The position numbers were made by a program, and so were the translations under genes. From assembly GCF_003600645.1 (NCBI RefSeq), contig NZ_CP032482.1, forward strand, positions 3,906,001-3,970,000: a DNA stretch of 64,000 nt, given 5' to 3'. The stretch is from Yersinia rochesterensis. GTDB taxonomy: Bacteria > Pseudomonadota > Gammaproteobacteria > Enterobacterales > Enterobacteriaceae. How positions within the stretch are numbered: the first letter of the stretch is position 1; each line of letters opens with the position of its first letter. Below the pieces are notes generated by a model. The model was not told the DNA's origin. It was given only the letters and a program-made list of their open reading frames with translations, and did no database searches. This document shows, piece after piece, positions 1 through 11,645 of this stretch.

Positions 1-484
1 CAACCTGGCCCACGACACCCCGGTCACTGATAACTGGCTGGCCTTCATACACGCCATTGTTAGAGCCTTTATCGATAACTACTTGGTCACTATAAGGGTC
101 TGTCCCGCTGGACATCACCTGAGTCACCATTTTTTGTTCATCCTGACGCAGCGGAGAACCGAGTAATTCACGTAACCGGTTGTTTTCCTGCTTAAACTGT
201 CCAAGCAACTGTAGGTCAGTATTTTTCAGCAATAGCTCTTGGCGTAACGCACGGTTTTCCAGCTCTAACTGCTTATGGGTAGCCAGAGTTTCAGAAACGT
301 TGTCGAGAACTTTACGTGGCCCATTGGCCAGAAAATAGAAAGGGCTAACGGCGGTGTCCATGTAGGTACGGATTTTAACAAATGTACCCAATCGGCTATC
401 CGCAATAACCAAAACAATGGCTGCAAGAACGGCAAAAAACAACCGCAGTTGCAGGGATGGACCCCGGCTAAAAATCGGCTTCAT
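1..484 (-). CDS. mreC: Rod shape-determining protein MreC, partial (C-terminus outside window)
   Basis: Only the first 161 codons are present. MreC is a bitopic inner-membrane protein of the elongasome that links cytoplasmic MreB to the periplasmic wall-synthesis machinery. The start at 484 reads MKPIFSRGPSLQLRLFF, followed by one hydrophobic segment (about residues 13-30) and a long coiled-coil-prone stretch (about 65-110, rich in L, E, Q and R). The beta domain begins near residue 120 and runs off the left edge. It lies directly downstream of mreB on the same strand, the usual mreBCD order. The family assignment is secure from sequence and synteny. Confidence 0.95.
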   Translation of the reverse strand, partial: MKPIFSRGPSLQLRLFFAVLAAIVLVIADSRLGTFVKIRTYMDTAVSPFYFLANGPRKVLDNVSETLATHKQLELENRALRQELLLKNTDLQLLGQFKQENNRLRELLGSPLRQDEQKMVTQVMSSGTDPYSDQVVIDKGSNNGVYEGQPVISDRGVVGQV

Positions 485-699
485 AAATTATGCGTATTCC
501 TTGGCGGCATGAAAGAAGAAGCGCCAAATCTGAATCATCCCTTCTCGTACTTGACGTTACAGCACTCTGCACGGCTTTCACTCACACGAATAACTGACCT
601 GTGTCAGCGCATCCGAATTCGTTCCTTTGCCTGGCTGCAACGCCAATGACTTTACCTTGGGTATAGATTTATCCGACCGGCCCTTCTCCCTTTGGCTAA

Positions 700-2077
<1,378 letters not shown>

Positions 2078-3997
2078 CTAATACGAATATTTTTTCTTTC
2101 CGGGGTTTAAAAGCGTTGGCGGAGCAAAAAAATTGCCCTGTCCACCATAAACACCCTTTTCTTTCAGCGTTTGCCATTCTTCACGGGTAAGAACTTCTGC
2201 TGCAAAAACTTTTACATGTGTTCCCGCACAGGCACCGGTCAGGCTTTCGACAAACAACTGATTTTCATAACGCAAATTAATGCTTCTGACTAATCCTGGA
2301 TGAAGTTTAATCATTTCAACCCGGAGAGACTTAATGTATGACGTACTGACAACTGTCAATCCGGCTTGTGACACCATAACCTTGCAGCCTACACCGAGTA
2401 ACAAACGCATCATCGGACGGATTTGGCTGATATATTGACACACATCTGCCTCTGCAAGTTCAAAGATAATTCGCTCTCGATCAGATTTTCTGCATTGCAA
2501 CAGCGTATCCCGCAGCCAGCGCTGGAAAGGACGCTGCAATAATGAATCAACGCTGATAGAAAATGCCAGAGTTTCGTCCGGCCATAAAGCTAATAAAGGA
2601 ATTATCCGATCAATTTTTTGACGGTCATATCGCTCACCCAGACCGAATAATTGTACCAGTGGTGTAAATTCAGCAGCCCGTAATTCTTGTTCACCATCAT
2701 ATATGCGGCTCATTATTTCACGATGGTGAATTTTACCATCAACGGTAACCGCCGGTTTCTGATAAAGCCGTGGGCCACCATTAGCCAGTGTTTGTTCTAA
2801 CAAAGTGCGCCATTTGACACTGCCACGCCCTTTTTCTGCTACTTTGGTATCGTACACATACCAGCCATTCCCCCCATACATCGCCGCATTTTTGGTCGCT
2901 TGTCCAGCATTATCCATTACTTGTTCGGCTGAATCGCCATTGCGATACGCCACAATACCAATATGCAGCAATGACTCACGGTCAATAACATGTGGCTCGG
3001 GTAACGACCCGACTGCATGGACTAATTGTGCGGCCATAACAGCGGCATCTTTTAGTGTTTTATGGGGCAGTAAAATCGCAATGTCACTCTGATGGTAACG
3101 CGCAAATAACGCAGAGGGATGGCGAGTAACAAAGGTAGAAAGCAGGTTAATCAGCGAATGCATCAGTTCTTGAACCTGCTGGTGATCGCCTGTTTCAATT
3201 AGGCTATCAAAGTCCGGCAACTGCACCATCATAACCACCCCATGAGCGCCGGATTCCTCCATTTGAGTCGTCAACTGATTATCAAAAAATTGGCGATTAC
3301 TGAAGCCGGTTTCGGCATCCTGCGCGGCAAAAGTACGAATCAAAGTATCAACGCGATTACGCTCTTCCCGAACTTCTATCAACTCAGCCAATAGATGATC
3401 AATAGCGCGGCTGGCGCAAAGTGGCCATTCATGACCTTCGCTATGAATAGCGTGTTCACGTTCGCCATTCAGAATACGTTTGGCTCGCCACTCAAGTTTT
3501 TCCTGACCTGCGGTCTGCTCACGCAGCCAACGGAAGCTTAGCAGGAGTGTCATCGCGACAATCACGGCCACCAATGACAAAATCGCGACAGCATAAAGTG
3601 AGCGAGCATAGCTACTCAAGGGGTCAATATAGCTGAAATGCATTGAAGTCCCTGGTTGATGCAGCATCGGTACCACCAGGCTACGATAGCGGCTTTGACT
3701 GTTCCAGGGAGCATAAATGGCGGGGAGTTTTAGTTGGTATAACGTGCTGTTTTCATTCTGGACGCTAACTTCCAACACGCCCAGGGTTCGCATCATTATA
3801 GGCAGCCATTCACGTTCTTTATCAGCAGGTTGTAGCAACAATGACTGATCATAAGCTGTTACGATGCTCTGGAGGCGATGCTCCATTTTTTTCTGACACA
3901 AATAAAAAAAACTGGCCGTGCTACCCAGTAACACTAAACACATAGCCAATACGACCAGCAAGGTCATAAACACAGAAAGTTTGGTTGTAAATCGCAT
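2078..3997 (-). CDS. csrD: CsrD, degenerate GGDEF/EAL regulator of CsrB/CsrC RNA decay
   Basis: A 639-residue membrane protein that targets the small RNAs CsrB/CsrC for RNase E decay in enterics, thereby raising free CsrA. Two transmembrane segments are visible (about residues 8-30 and 132-155) flanking a periplasmic region, followed by a HAMP-like linker, a GGDEF-like domain (about 220-380) and an EAL-like domain (about 395-630). The signature sites are degenerate: the GGDEF position reads HQSDI (HRSDF-type in the family), and the EAL domain lacks the canonical EAL triad at its start (QKPAVTVDG). It should therefore neither make nor hydrolyse c-di-GMP. Position next to mreB matches E. coli. 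Confidence 0.93.
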   Translation of the reverse strand: MRFTTKLSVFMTLLVVLAMCLVLLGSTASFFYLCQKKMEHRLQSIVTAYDQSLLLQPADKEREWLPIMMRTLGVLEVSVQNENSTLYQLKLPAIYAPWNSQSRYRSLVVPMLHQPGTSMHFSYIDPLSSYARSLYAVAILSLVAVIVAMTLLLSFRWLREQTAGQEKLEWRAKRILNGEREHAIHSEGHEWPLCASRAIDHLLAELIEVREERNRVDTLIRTFAAQDAETGFSNRQFFDNQLTTQMEESGAHGVVMMVQLPDFDSLIETGDHQQVQELMHSLINLLSTFVTRHPSALFARYHQSDIAILLPHKTLKDAAVMAAQLVHAVGSLPEPHVIDRESLLHIGIVAYRNGDSAEQVMDNAGQATKNAAMYGGNGWYVYDTKVAEKGRGSVKWRTLLEQTLANGGPRLYQKPAVTVDGKIHHREIMSRIYDGEQELRAAEFTPLVQLFGLGERYDRQKIDRIIPLLALWPDETLAFSISVDSLLQRPFQRWLRDTLLQCRKSDRERIIFELAEADVCQYISQIRPMMRLLLGVGCKVMVSQAGLTVVSTSYIKSLRVEMIKLHPGLVRSINLRYENQLFVESLTGACAGTHVKVFAAEVLTREEWQTLKEKGVYGGQGNFFAPPTLLNPGKKKYSY

Positions 3998-4290
3998 CCT
4001 TTAACCTTGCGAAGCGCAATTCAGTGAAAAAAATGCCTCTGTTCCTTTGAGGAAGACACTATATGACAAATTGCCACCATAATACTGATTTTTTACCTCA
4101 TAATACGACCATAACTCCATAACTCAGCCTTTTTCACAGAACTTCTGGTGAATCCTCTTTCAAGGATAGTCACGGACGAAATCATCGGCCTCATTTTTGT
4201 TCTTGATCAGGCTATAAGGTTGATGTTGTCGCTATATTGACTCACTCTTAATCTATACCTTTCTGCATTCATACTATCTATAGGTGTTAT

Positions 4291-5268
4291 ATGCGAGCGC
4301 TTGTACTTGAGCAAACTGAAGGCCGGACTACCGCAGAAGTGCGCGAAATATCCCCGTCACAATTGCCAGCCGGTAATGTCACCGTTGATGTTAATTGGTC
4401 CAGCTTGAATTATAAGGATGCACTGGCTATCACGGGCAAAGGGAAGATTATCCGTGAATTTCCCATGGTGCCGGGTATCGATTTTGCCGGCACCGTCCAC
4501 AGCAGTGAAGATCCGCGTTTTCATGTCGGCCAGTCAGTTTTACTGACGGGATGGGGCGTGGGGGAAAATCATTGGGGTGGGTTGGCAGAGCAAGCTCGTG
4601 TCAACGGCGACTGGCTAGTACCGATGCCTGAAGGGTTAGAGCCGCGTAAGGCCATGATTATCGGTACGGCTGGTTTTACCGCGATGCTGTGTGTCATGGC
4701 GTTGGAGGAAGGTGGCGTGACACCAGAAAGTGGCGAAGTGGTGGTCACCGGGGCCAGTGGTGGCGTCGGTAGCACAGCAATCGCCCTACTTGCAGCACTG
4801 GGTTATAAAATCGCCGCCATTTCTGGCCGTGACAGTAACAGTGACTATCTAAAAGGCCTCGGTGCTCATCGGGTATTGTCACGTAACGATTATCTTGATG
4901 CTTCCCGCCCATTGGAAAAACAGTTATGGGCGGGTGCCATTGATACTGTTGGCGACAAATTACTGGCTAAAGTGTTGGCTCAGATGAATTACAACGGCAC
5001 CGTGGCCGCTTGTGGTTTAGCTGGCGGCTATTCGCTCCCGACGACCGTGATGCCCTTTATTCTGCGCAATGTGCGGTTGCAAGGGATAGATTCAGTGATG
5101 ACACCGCAACAGCGCCGTCTACAAGCTTGGCAACGCTTACAGGAAATTTTGCCTGAAAGCTTCTATCAACAAGCTTCGCAAGCTATCACACTCGCCGATG
5201 CCCCGACCATCGCCGCTCGCCTATTGGCGAACGAAATTACCGGTAGAACCTTGGTAAAAGTTCGCTAA
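4291..5268 (+). CDS. acuI: Acrylyl-CoA reductase AcuI/YhdH, NADPH-dependent
   Basis: Medium-chain dehydrogenase/reductase of the AcuI (YhdH) subfamily that reduces acryloyl-CoA to propionyl-CoA using NADPH. It is 325 residues, the family length. The N-terminal GroES-like fold includes LNYKDALAITGKGKI, and the Rossmann motif VTGASGGVGSTAIALL lies near residue 150. No zinc-ligand cysteine pattern is seen, as expected for this zinc-independent group. It stands alone between csrD (divergent) and msrPQ, with its own terminator at 5278. The csrD-acuI-msrP neighbourhood is the same as in other Yersiniae and near that of E. coli yhdH. Confidence 0.93.
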   Translation: MRALVLEQTEGRTTAEVREISPSQLPAGNVTVDVNWSSLNYKDALAITGKGKIIREFPMVPGIDFAGTVHSSEDPRFHVGQSVLLTGWGVGENHWGGLAEQARVNGDWLVPMPEGLEPRKAMIIGTAGFTAMLCVMALEEGGVTPESGEVVVTGASGGVGSTAIALLAALGYKIAAISGRDSNSDYLKGLGAHRVLSRNDYLDASRPLEKQLWAGAIDTVGDKLLAKVLAQMNYNGTVAACGLAGGYSLPTTVMPFILRNVRLQGIDSVMTPQQRRLQAWQRLQEILPESFYQQASQAITLADAPTIAARLLANEITGRTLVKVR

Positions 5269-5277
5269 TTCACAGCC

Positions 5278-5310
5278 ACTGGGGAGAGTGTCATGCTCCC
5301 CAGTTTATTA
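5278..5310 (+). terminator. Intrinsic terminator after acuI
   Basis: Inverted repeat ACTGGGGAG / CTCCCCAGT (5278-5286 and 5296-5304) followed by TTATTA, ten bases after the acuI stop codon. Confidence 0.75.
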
Positions 5311-5427
5311 TCCGTATTGTAATGATTTTCAAATTTCTCTCCGCCCCCCTAGCACTTGTCCCTATAAGCCGCCATGATTAATATCAATAAGGCCGATATG
5401 CTTCCCCCTGTTTGATGGAGTCATTTT

Positions 5428-6462
5428 ATGCGCAACTTTTTATCCCATTCCCTGCGTAATGCTGCCACGCCACGCAAGCTAACCGAAGCAGATGTCACCC
5501 CAGAAAGTATTTTTTATCAGCGCCGTAAGGTGTTGCAAGCATTGGGGATTACTGCTGCTACACTGGCATTGCCCACATCTGCGCAAGCTGATTTGCTGGC
5601 ATGGTTTAAAGGGAATAATCGCCCCAAAGCCCCGTCTGGCAAGCCGCTGGATTTCACTCAATCAACGGTTTACCACCCAGATTTGGCGCTAACCCCGGAA
5701 GATAAAGTCACCGGCTATAATAATTTCTATGAATTCGGCTTGGATAAGGCCGATCCTGCCGCCAATGCTGGCACACTGAAAACCGAAGACTGGCAGATAA
5801 AGATCGACGGTGACGTCGCCAAGCCCATGACACTCGATATTGATGACCTGATAAAACGCTTCCCATTAGAAGAGCGCATTTATCGGATGCGCTGCGTAGA
5901 AGCCTGGTCGATGGTAGTGCCGTGGATTGGGTTTGAATTGGGCAAATTGCTTAAGCTGGTTGAACCCACCAGCAATGCTCGCTATGTCGCATTCCAGACA
6001 CTTTATGCACCGGATCAAATGCCGGGGCAGGAAGATCGTTTTATTGGCGGCGGCCTGAAATACCCTTATGTCGAAGGATTGCGACTGGATGAGGCAATGC
6101 ACCCATTGGCCTTTATGACACTGGGCGTGTATGGCAAGGCCCTACCGCCACAAAATGGCGCGCCGCTGCGGCTCATCACCCCATGGAAATACGGTTTTAA
6201 AGGCATAAAATCCATTGTTCATATTCGCCTGACTCATGATCAGCCACCGACTACCTGGAACCTGAGTGCGCCCAACGAATATGGTTTTTATGCCAATGTG
6301 AACCCTCATGTGAACCATCCGCGCTGGTCGCAAGCAACTGAGCGCTTTATCGGCTCAGGCGGTATCCTAGATGTTCAGCGCCAGCCAACACTGTTATTTA
6401 ACGGTTATGCCGATCAAGTCGCATCACTCTACCGTGGTTTGGATCTGCGGGAGAATTTCTGA
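5428..6462 (+). CDS. msrP: MsrP, periplasmic methionine sulfoxide reductase, molybdopterin subunit
   Basis: Catalytic subunit of the MsrPQ system (formerly YedY), which repairs methionine sulfoxide in envelope proteins with electrons from the respiratory chain through MsrQ. It is 344 residues. A twin-arginine signal is present ([13 protein letters not shown], then a hydrophobic stretch ending ALPTSAQA), so it is exported folded with its molybdenum cofactor. The molybdenum-ligating cysteine lies in [12 protein letters not shown] (about residue 155). Its stop overlaps the msrQ start (TGATG at 6460-6464), indicating translational coupling. Confidence 0.96.
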   Translation: MRNFLSHSLRNAATPRKLTEADVTPESIFYQRRKVLQALGITAATLALPTSAQADLLAWFKGNNRPKAPSGKPLDFTQSTVYHPDLALTPEDKVTGYNNFYEFGLDKADPAANAGTLKTEDWQIKIDGDVAKPMTLDIDDLIKRFPLEERIYRMRCVEAWSMVVPWIGFELGKLLKLVEPTSNARYVAFQTLYAPDQMPGQEDRFIGGGLKYPYVEGLRLDEAMHPLAFMTLGVYGKALPPQNGAPLRLITPWKYGFKGIKSIVHIRLTHDQPPTTWNLSAPNEYGFYANVNPHVNHPRWSQATERFIGSGGILDVQRQPTLLFNGYADQVASLYRGLDLRENF

Positions 6463-7061
6463 TGCGGCTCAGTTTACGGCAAATTAAGTGGCTAAAAGTG
6501 GCTATCTGGTTGGCGACCGCACTCCCCTTTTTGTGGCTAATTTTATCTGTAGATCAAGGTTGGTTCAGTGCCGACCCGGCTAAAGATATTCAGCATTTCA
6601 CCGGGCTAATGACCCTAAAATTATTATTGGCGACACTGCTGGTCACGCCACTGGCGCGCTATGGCAAACAGCCGTTGTTAATCCGCTGCCGCCGGTTGTT
6701 GGGTTTATGGTGTTTTGCCTGGGGAACACTACATTTGGTCAGCTACTCGGTACTGGAACTTGGGCTGAGTAATATTGATTTACTGGGGCGTGAGCTGGTC
6801 ACCCGCCCTTACCTGACATTGGGCATAATAAGTTGGCTATTGTTACTGTCACTGGCGGTGACATCCACCTTGTGGGCGCAACGAAAAATGGGAGCCAACT
6901 GGCAAAAATTGCATAATTTGGTGTATGTTGTCGCCATTCTTGCACCAATTCATTATCTTTGGTCGGTCAAAACGCTATCGCCATTCCCCATTATTTACGC
7001 GGTGATAGCAGCAATATTATTGGCGCTACGCTATAAAAAATTTCGCCAATGGTGCCGCTAA
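6462..7061 (+). CDS. msrQ: MsrQ, haem-binding membrane subunit of MsrPQ
   Basis: Inner-membrane b-type haem protein (formerly YedZ) that passes electrons from quinols to MsrP. It is 199 residues with about six hydrophobic segments. Candidate haem-ligand histidines sit in [18 protein letters not shown] and APIHYLWSV. It overlaps msrP by one base and shares its transcript. Family length and order are normal. Confidence 0.95.
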   Translation: MRLSLRQIKWLKVAIWLATALPFLWLILSVDQGWFSADPAKDIQHFTGLMTLKLLLATLLVTPLARYGKQPLLIRCRRLLGLWCFAWGTLHLVSYSVLELGLSNIDLLGRELVTRPYLTLGIISWLLLLSLAVTSTLWAQRKMGANWQKLHNLVYVVAILAPIHYLWSVKTLSPFPIIYAVIAAILLALRYKKFRQWCR

Positions 7062-7269
7062 AAACCTGAGCTTTTCATCGGTCATTATCTTTTTCTATTG
7101 AATATCTTCGCTGATAAGACCAGTATTTAGCTGCTAATTGCTACGATATCATTATAATGCCCGACCTTAATGCCGATCGCAGTGTCAAATTCGTCGTAAA
7201 AAGGTGACAAATCGGTGACATCAGGTTATTTTTTACGATGATGGACTAATTGCCGGAGATACCAGCACA

Positions 7270-7722
7270 ATGTCGGATAAGTTTCACATTTTGCTTCTGA
7301 ATGGCCCTAACTTGAATCTGCTTGGAACACGTGAACCGGAAAAGTACGGTCACACTACATTGGCTGATATTGTCAGCCAATTAGAGACTCAAGCTCAGGG
7401 AATGGATGTGGTGCTATCCCATTTGCAGTCAAATGCAGAACATGTGCTGATTGATAGAATTCACCAAGCACGGGGTAATACCGATTTTATCCTGATCAAC
7501 CCGGCAGCGTTTACACATACCAGTGTTGCACTGCGCGATGCATTGTTAGGTGTGCAGATCCCGTTTATCGAGGTCCACTTATCTAATGTGCATGCCCGGG
7601 AGCCTTTCCGTCATCATTCATATCTCTCTGATATCGCGGTTGGCGTAATCTGTGGACTTGGCGCAGATGGCTATAACTTTGCTTTACAGGCAGCGGTAAA
7701 TCGCTTGTCAAAATCCAACTAA
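7270..7722 (+). CDS. aroQ: Type II 3-dehydroquinate dehydratase
   Basis: Third step of the shikimate pathway, 3-dehydroquinate to 3-dehydroshikimate, by the dodecameric type II enzyme. It is 150 residues. The active-site motifs are present: [18 protein letters not shown] (catalytic Tyr), NPAAFTHTS and [17 protein letters not shown] (catalytic His). E. coli uses the unrelated type I AroD, whereas Yersiniae carry aroQ upstream of accB, as here (32 bp apart). Probably co-transcribed with accBC. Confidence 0.97.
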   Translation: MSDKFHILLLNGPNLNLLGTREPEKYGHTTLADIVSQLETQAQGMDVVLSHLQSNAEHVLIDRIHQARGNTDFILINPAAFTHTSVALRDALLGVQIPFIEVHLSNVHAREPFRHHSYLSDIAVGVICGLGADGYNFALQAAVNRLSKSN

Positions 7723-7753
7723 TGCAACACAAAAAGAGTACGGAATCACACTC

Positions 7754-8218
7754 ATGGATATTCGTAAGATTAAGAAACTGATCGAACTGGTTGAAGAATC
7801 CGGCATTTCAGAGCTGGAAATCTCAGAAGGCGAAGAGTCAGTACGCATCAGTCGTGCTCCTGCCGCACCAAACTACCCAATGATGCAACAGCCGTATGCT
7901 TTTGCTGCGCCGCAGCAACAACCTGCTCTGGCCGCTGCTGTCGCTCCAGCACCTGCTGAAGCCGCTGCCCCTGCTGCTATCAGTGGCCATATCGTGCGCT
8001 CCCCAATGGTCGGTACTTTCTACCGCACCCCGAGCCCGGATGCTAAACCCTTCATTGAAGTAGGTCAGAAAGTTTCTGTTGGTGACACTCTTTGCATCGT
8101 TGAAGCGATGAAAATGATGAACCAAATCGAAGCAGATAAATCCGGTACTGTAAAAGCCATTCTGGTTGAAGACGGTCAACCGGTTGAATTCGACGAGCCT
8201 CTTGTCGTCATCGAATAA
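7754..8218 (+). CDS. accB: Biotin carboxyl carrier protein of acetyl-CoA carboxylase
   Basis: Carries the biotin that shuttles carboxyl groups between AccC and the AccAD carboxyltransferase, the committed step of fatty-acid synthesis. It is 154 residues: an N-terminal dimerisation region, an Ala/Pro/Gln-rich linker (about 35-76) and a biotinyl domain whose modified lysine is K120 in VEAMKMMNQ. The biotinyl domain thumb is present. accC follows after 11 bp in the standard accBC operon. Confidence 0.98.
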   Translation: MDIRKIKKLIELVEESGISELEISEGEESVRISRAPAAPNYPMMQQPYAFAAPQQQPALAAAVAPAPAEAAAPAAISGHIVRSPMVGTFYRTPSPDAKPFIEVGQKVSVGDTLCIVEAMKMMNQIEADKSGTVKAILVEDGQPVEFDEPLVVIE

Positions 8219-8229
8219 CGAGGCGTTCC

Positions 8230-9579
8230 ATGCTTGATAAAATCGTAATCGCTAACCGCGGTGAGATTGCGCTACGCATCCTGCGAGCTTGTAAAGAGCT
8301 GGGGATCAAAACTGTGGCAGTTCACTCTGTTGCAGACCGTGATCTTAAACACGTGTTATTGGCTGACGAGACTGTCTGTATCGGTCCCGCACCTTCTGTT
8401 AAAAGCTATCTGAACATTCCGGCAATCATTTCTGCTGCGGAGATCACCGGCGCGGTGGCTATTCACCCCGGCTATGGTTTCCTGTCTGAAAATGCTGATT
8501 TTGCCGAACAGGTAGAACGTTCAGGTTTCATCTTCATCGGCCCGCGTGCCGAAACCATTCGCCTGATGGGTGACAAGGTTTCGGCAATAAATGCCATGAA
8601 GAAAGCTGGTGTACCTTGTGTACCTGGCTCTGACGGCCCACTGGATGACGACACAACCAAGAATAAAGCCTTTGCCAAACGAATCGGTTATCCGGTCATT
8701 ATCAAGGCATCAGGTGGTGGTGGTGGTCGTGGTATGCGTGTGGTTCGTCACGACAAAGATCTGGAGCAATCCATTAACATGACCCGTGCGGAAGCCAAAG
8801 CGGCTTTCAATAACGACATGGTTTATATGGAGAAATACCTGGAAAACCCACGCCATATCGAAATTCAGATTTTGGCTGACGGTCAGGGTAATGCTATCTA
8901 TCTGGCTGAGCGCGACTGTTCTATGCAGCGCCGCCACCAGAAAGTGGTTGAAGAGGCACCAGCGCCAGGTATCACCAGCGAAATGCGCCGTTATATCGGT
9001 GAACGCTGCGCGAAAGCCTGTGTGGAAATCGGCTATCGTGGTGCGGGGACTTTCGAGTTCCTGTATGAAAACGGCGAGTTCTATTTCATCGAAATGAACA
9101 CCCGTATTCAGGTTGAACACCCGGTTACCGAAATGATCACCGGTGTTGATTTGATCAAAGAACAGCTGCGGATCGCTGCGGGCCAACCTCTCTCCATCAA
9201 ACAAGATGAAGTGAAAGTCCACGGCCACGCAGTAGAGTGCCGTATCAACGCCGAAGACCCGAATACCTTCCTGCCGAGTCCGGGTAAAATTACCCGTTTC
9301 CATGCGCCGGGCGGTTTTGGAGTGCGTTGGGAGTCTCATATTTACGCCGGCTATACCGTGCCGCCATATTATGACTCCATGATCGGCAAACTTATCACTT
9401 ACGGTGAAAACCGTGATGTTGCGATTGCCCGCATGAAAAACGCGCTGGCAGAACTCATTATCGATGGCATCAAGACCAACGTTGAGTTACAGCAACGCAT
9501 CATGAACGACGAAAACTTCCAGCATGGTGGCACCAATATCCACTATCTGGAGAAAAAACTCGGGTTGCAAGAAACCTGA
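8230..9579 (+). CDS. accC: Biotin carboxylase subunit of acetyl-CoA carboxylase
   Basis: ATP-dependent carboxylation of AccB-linked biotin. It is 449 residues with an ATP-grasp fold: N-terminal [18 protein letters not shown], glycine-rich ATP loop [14 protein letters not shown] (about residues 159-172) and catalytic segment [15 protein letters not shown] (about 288-302). It is the last gene of the aroQ-accBC unit and is followed by a strong terminator at 9617. Very close to the E. coli protein. Confidence 0.98.
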   Translation: MLDKIVIANRGEIALRILRACKELGIKTVAVHSVADRDLKHVLLADETVCIGPAPSVKSYLNIPAIISAAEITGAVAIHPGYGFLSENADFAEQVERSGFIFIGPRAETIRLMGDKVSAINAMKKAGVPCVPGSDGPLDDDTTKNKAFAKRIGYPVIIKASGGGGGRGMRVVRHDKDLEQSINMTRAEAKAAFNNDMVYMEKYLENPRHIEIQILADGQGNAIYLAERDCSMQRRHQKVVEEAPAPGITSEMRRYIGERCAKACVEIGYRGAGTFEFLYENGEFYFIEMNTRIQVEHPVTEMITGVDLIKEQLRIAAGQPLSIKQDEVKVHGHAVECRINAEDPNTFLPSPGKITRFHAPGGFGVRWESHIYAGYTVPPYYDSMIGKLITYGENRDVAIARMKNALAELIIDGIKTNVELQQRIMNDENFQHGGTNIHYLEKKLGLQET

Positions 9580-9616
9580 TTTTTTCGCCTTTCATGAGCT
9601 TTACCTTTTATATCAG

Positions 9617-9645
9617 GGCCGGTAAATTACCGGCCTTTTTCTTTT
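9617..9645 (+). terminator. Intrinsic terminator after accC
   Basis: Near-perfect palindrome GGCCGGTAA-A-TTACCGGCC (9617-9635) followed by TTTTTCTTTTC, 38 bases after the accC stop. Confidence 0.85.
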
Positions 9646-9731
9646 CATTTGATTAATTTTCTTTTGATTAATAGGGTCGGCATTTCGCATAGTGGTAGCT
9701 AATCACACTGCAAGGCTAAGATAAGAATGGG

Positions 9732-9857
9732 ATTTCCCAAATTAGTTGGCCTCGCAGCTAGGCAGCAAACAAATGAATCCCGATGAGCTGACTCAGGTCA
9801 GTGATTCGGGTGAATGAGTGCAGCTAACAACGCTGTTGTGCCAAGTACGAAGGGTAT
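9732..9857. repeat. ERIC element, full length
   Basis: About 126 bp with the ERIC core: AATCCCGATGAGCTGAC, then GTCAGTGATTCGGGTGA, the two arms of the central palindrome, and flanking GGCAGC / GCTAAC blocks. The right end (AAGTACGAAGGGTAT) stops 11 bp before the yhdT start, directly against its Shine-Dalgarno sequence. The left end is more diverged (TTTCCCAAATTAGTTGG). Confidence 0.8.
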
Positions 9858-9867
9858 TGGAGAGAAT

Positions 9868-10110
9868 ATGGACACAAGGTTCCTACAAGCCAATAAAGAA
9901 GCGCGCTGGGCCTTTGGCTTAACGCTGGCTTATCTGGCTGGGTGGATAATAACGGCTTATTTACCAGGCAATATTCCCGGTATAAGCGGCCTGCCCGCTT
10001 GGTTTGAAGCGGCCTGTATTGCGCTGCCACTGCTATTTATTGTGCTGTGCTGGTTAATGGTGCGTGTGATATTTCGCGATATTCCACTGGAGGATGACAA
10101 TGCAAACTGA
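9868..10110 (+). CDS. yhdT: YhdT family small membrane protein
   Basis: An 80-residue protein of unknown function with two hydrophobic segments (about 15-35 and 48-70) and the family ending VIFRDIPLEDD. The start MDTRFLQANKEARW at 9868 is preceded by GGAGAG. An open in-frame extension to 9814 lies inside the ERIC element and is not homologous to YhdT, so it is not used. It overlaps panF by 11 bp, as in E. coli, suggesting a role linked to the pantothenate transporter, though none is shown. Confidence 0.9.
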   Translation: MDTRFLQANKEARWAFGLTLAYLAGWIITAYLPGNIPGISGLPAWFEAACIALPLLFIVLCWLMVRVIFRDIPLEDDNAN

Positions 10111-11554
10111 TGTCATTCTGCCATTAGTGGGCTATCTGGCCATGGTATTTGGCTTATCCGTCTATGCTTATACCCGCCGTAAAACCGGGAATTTTCTTAA
10201 CGAATACTTCATCGGCAACCGTTCGATGGGCGGATTTGTCCTGGCAATGACCTTGACCGCCACTTATATCAGTGCCAGTTCATTTATTGGCGGGCCGGGT
10301 GCTGCTTATAAATACGGCCTGGGCTGGGTGTTATTGGCAATGATTCAATTGCCAGCGGTGTGGCTGTCTCTGGGAGTATTGGGTAAGAAATTTGCCATTC
10401 TGGCGCGACGTTATAATGCCGTGACCCTCAACGACATGCTGTATGCCCGCTATCAAAGCCGCCTATTGGTGTGGTTGGCCAGCATCAGCTTGTTGGTGGC
10501 GTTTGTCGGGGCCATGACAGTGCAGTTTATCGGTGGCGCGCGCTTGCTGGAAACCGCAGCGGGCATCCCTTATGACACTGGCTTGTTGATTTTCGGTATC
10601 AGTATCGCGCTGTATACCTCTTTTGGTGGTTTCCGTGCCAGCGTGCTAAATGATGCTTTACAAGGCATGGTGATGTTGGTCGGCACTATTTTACTGTTGG
10701 TGGCGGTTATCCATGCCGCAGGTGGGCTGCACAAAGCCGTCGAGACTCTACAGCATATAGATCCGGCGCTGGTCTCCCCTCAAGGGGGCGATCAAATCCT
10801 CGACTTGCCGTTTATGGCATCATTCTGGATCTTGGTGTGCTTTGGAGTTATTGGCCTACCGCATACCGCAGTGCGTTGCATTTCGTATCGTGATAGTAAA
10901 GCCGTGCATCGCGGCATCATCCTCGGCACCATTGTGGTGGCAATCTTGATGTTCGGTATGCATCTGGCTGGCGCATTAGGCCGGGCGATCCTGCCGGACC
11001 TGAAGATCCCGGATCAAGTGATCCCCACACTGATGATCACCGTGCTGCCGCCCTTTGCTGCTGGGATCTTTCTGGCCGCGCCGATGGCGGCGATTATGTC
11101 GACCATCAATGCCCAGTTACTGCAATCCTCCGCAACTATTGTGAAAGATTTATACCTCAATTTATGGCCAGAAGAGCTGAAAAATGAGCGTAAGTTAGCG
11201 CGTATTTCCAGCATGTCGACACTGATCCTCGGGCTATTATTGCTACTTGCCGCCTGGCGACCACCCGAAATGATTATCTGGTTGAATCTGTTGGCCTTTG
11301 GTGGTCTGGAGGCGGTATTCCTCTGGCCATTGGTGCTAGGATTATACTGGGAGCGCGCCAATGCCCATGGTGCCCTTAGCGCAATGATTGTCGGCGCGGT
11401 ATGCTATACCGTACTGGCCAGTTTCGATATTAAGATAGCCGGCCTGCACCCAATAGTGCCCTCGCTGGTGCTTAATCTGCTGGCGTTCTATATCGGGAAT
11501 CAGTTTGGCGACAGGGCGCGAACACGCCGGCCCGTGGTTGTCAGCACTGAATAA
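10100..11554 (+). CDS. panF: Sodium/pantothenate symporter PanF
   Basis: Sodium-coupled uptake of pantothenate, the coenzyme A precursor; SSS family, about 13 membrane segments, 484 residues. The start MQTDVILPLVGYL at 10100 is preferred over the ATG at 10094 because GGAGG (10089-10093) sits six bases before it and touches the earlier ATG. A sodium-site region MSTINAQLLQSSATI and the family segment LTATYISASSFIGGPGAAY are present. Expressed with yhdT (overlapping). Confidence 0.97.
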   Translation: MQTDVILPLVGYLAMVFGLSVYAYTRRKTGNFLNEYFIGNRSMGGFVLAMTLTATYISASSFIGGPGAAYKYGLGWVLLAMIQLPAVWLSLGVLGKKFAILARRYNAVTLNDMLYARYQSRLLVWLASISLLVAFVGAMTVQFIGGARLLETAAGIPYDTGLLIFGISIALYTSFGGFRASVLNDALQGMVMLVGTILLLVAVIHAAGGLHKAVETLQHIDPALVSPQGGDQILDLPFMASFWILVCFGVIGLPHTAVRCISYRDSKAVHRGIILGTIVVAILMFGMHLAGALGRAILPDLKIPDQVIPTLMITVLPPFAAGIFLAAPMAAIMSTINAQLLQSSATIVKDLYLNLWPEELKNERKLARISSMSTLILGLLLLLAAWRPPEMIIWLNLLAFGGLEAVFLWPLVLGLYWERANAHGALSAMIVGAVCYTVLASFDIKIAGLHPIVPSLVLNLLAFYIGNQFGDRARTRRPVVVSTE

Positions 11555-11595
11555 ATGACTATTTGCAGGTATTATTTACCGAAACCCTATTGATA

Positions 11596-11632
11596 AAAAC
11601 CGATCGTGAGACCTCAGTTGAAGATCGGTTTT
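11596..11632 (+). terminator. Hairpin between panF and prmA, touching the prmA ribosome-binding site
   Basis: Inverted repeat AAAACCGATC (11596-11605) / GATCGGTTTT (11623-11632) with a 17-base loop. It ends at the first base before the prmA Shine-Dalgarno GGAAGAGA (11633-11640). It may terminate panF transcription, or act in the prmA leader; there is no long T tract beyond the stem's own TTTT. Confidence 0.5.
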
Positions 11633-11645
11633 GGAAGAGAAAGCT

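Noticed and set aside
8710..9339. 209-codon open frame antisense to accC
   Set aside because: Entirely inside a highly conserved gene on the other strand; an artefact of codon use (run of threonines from GGT-rich glycine codons).
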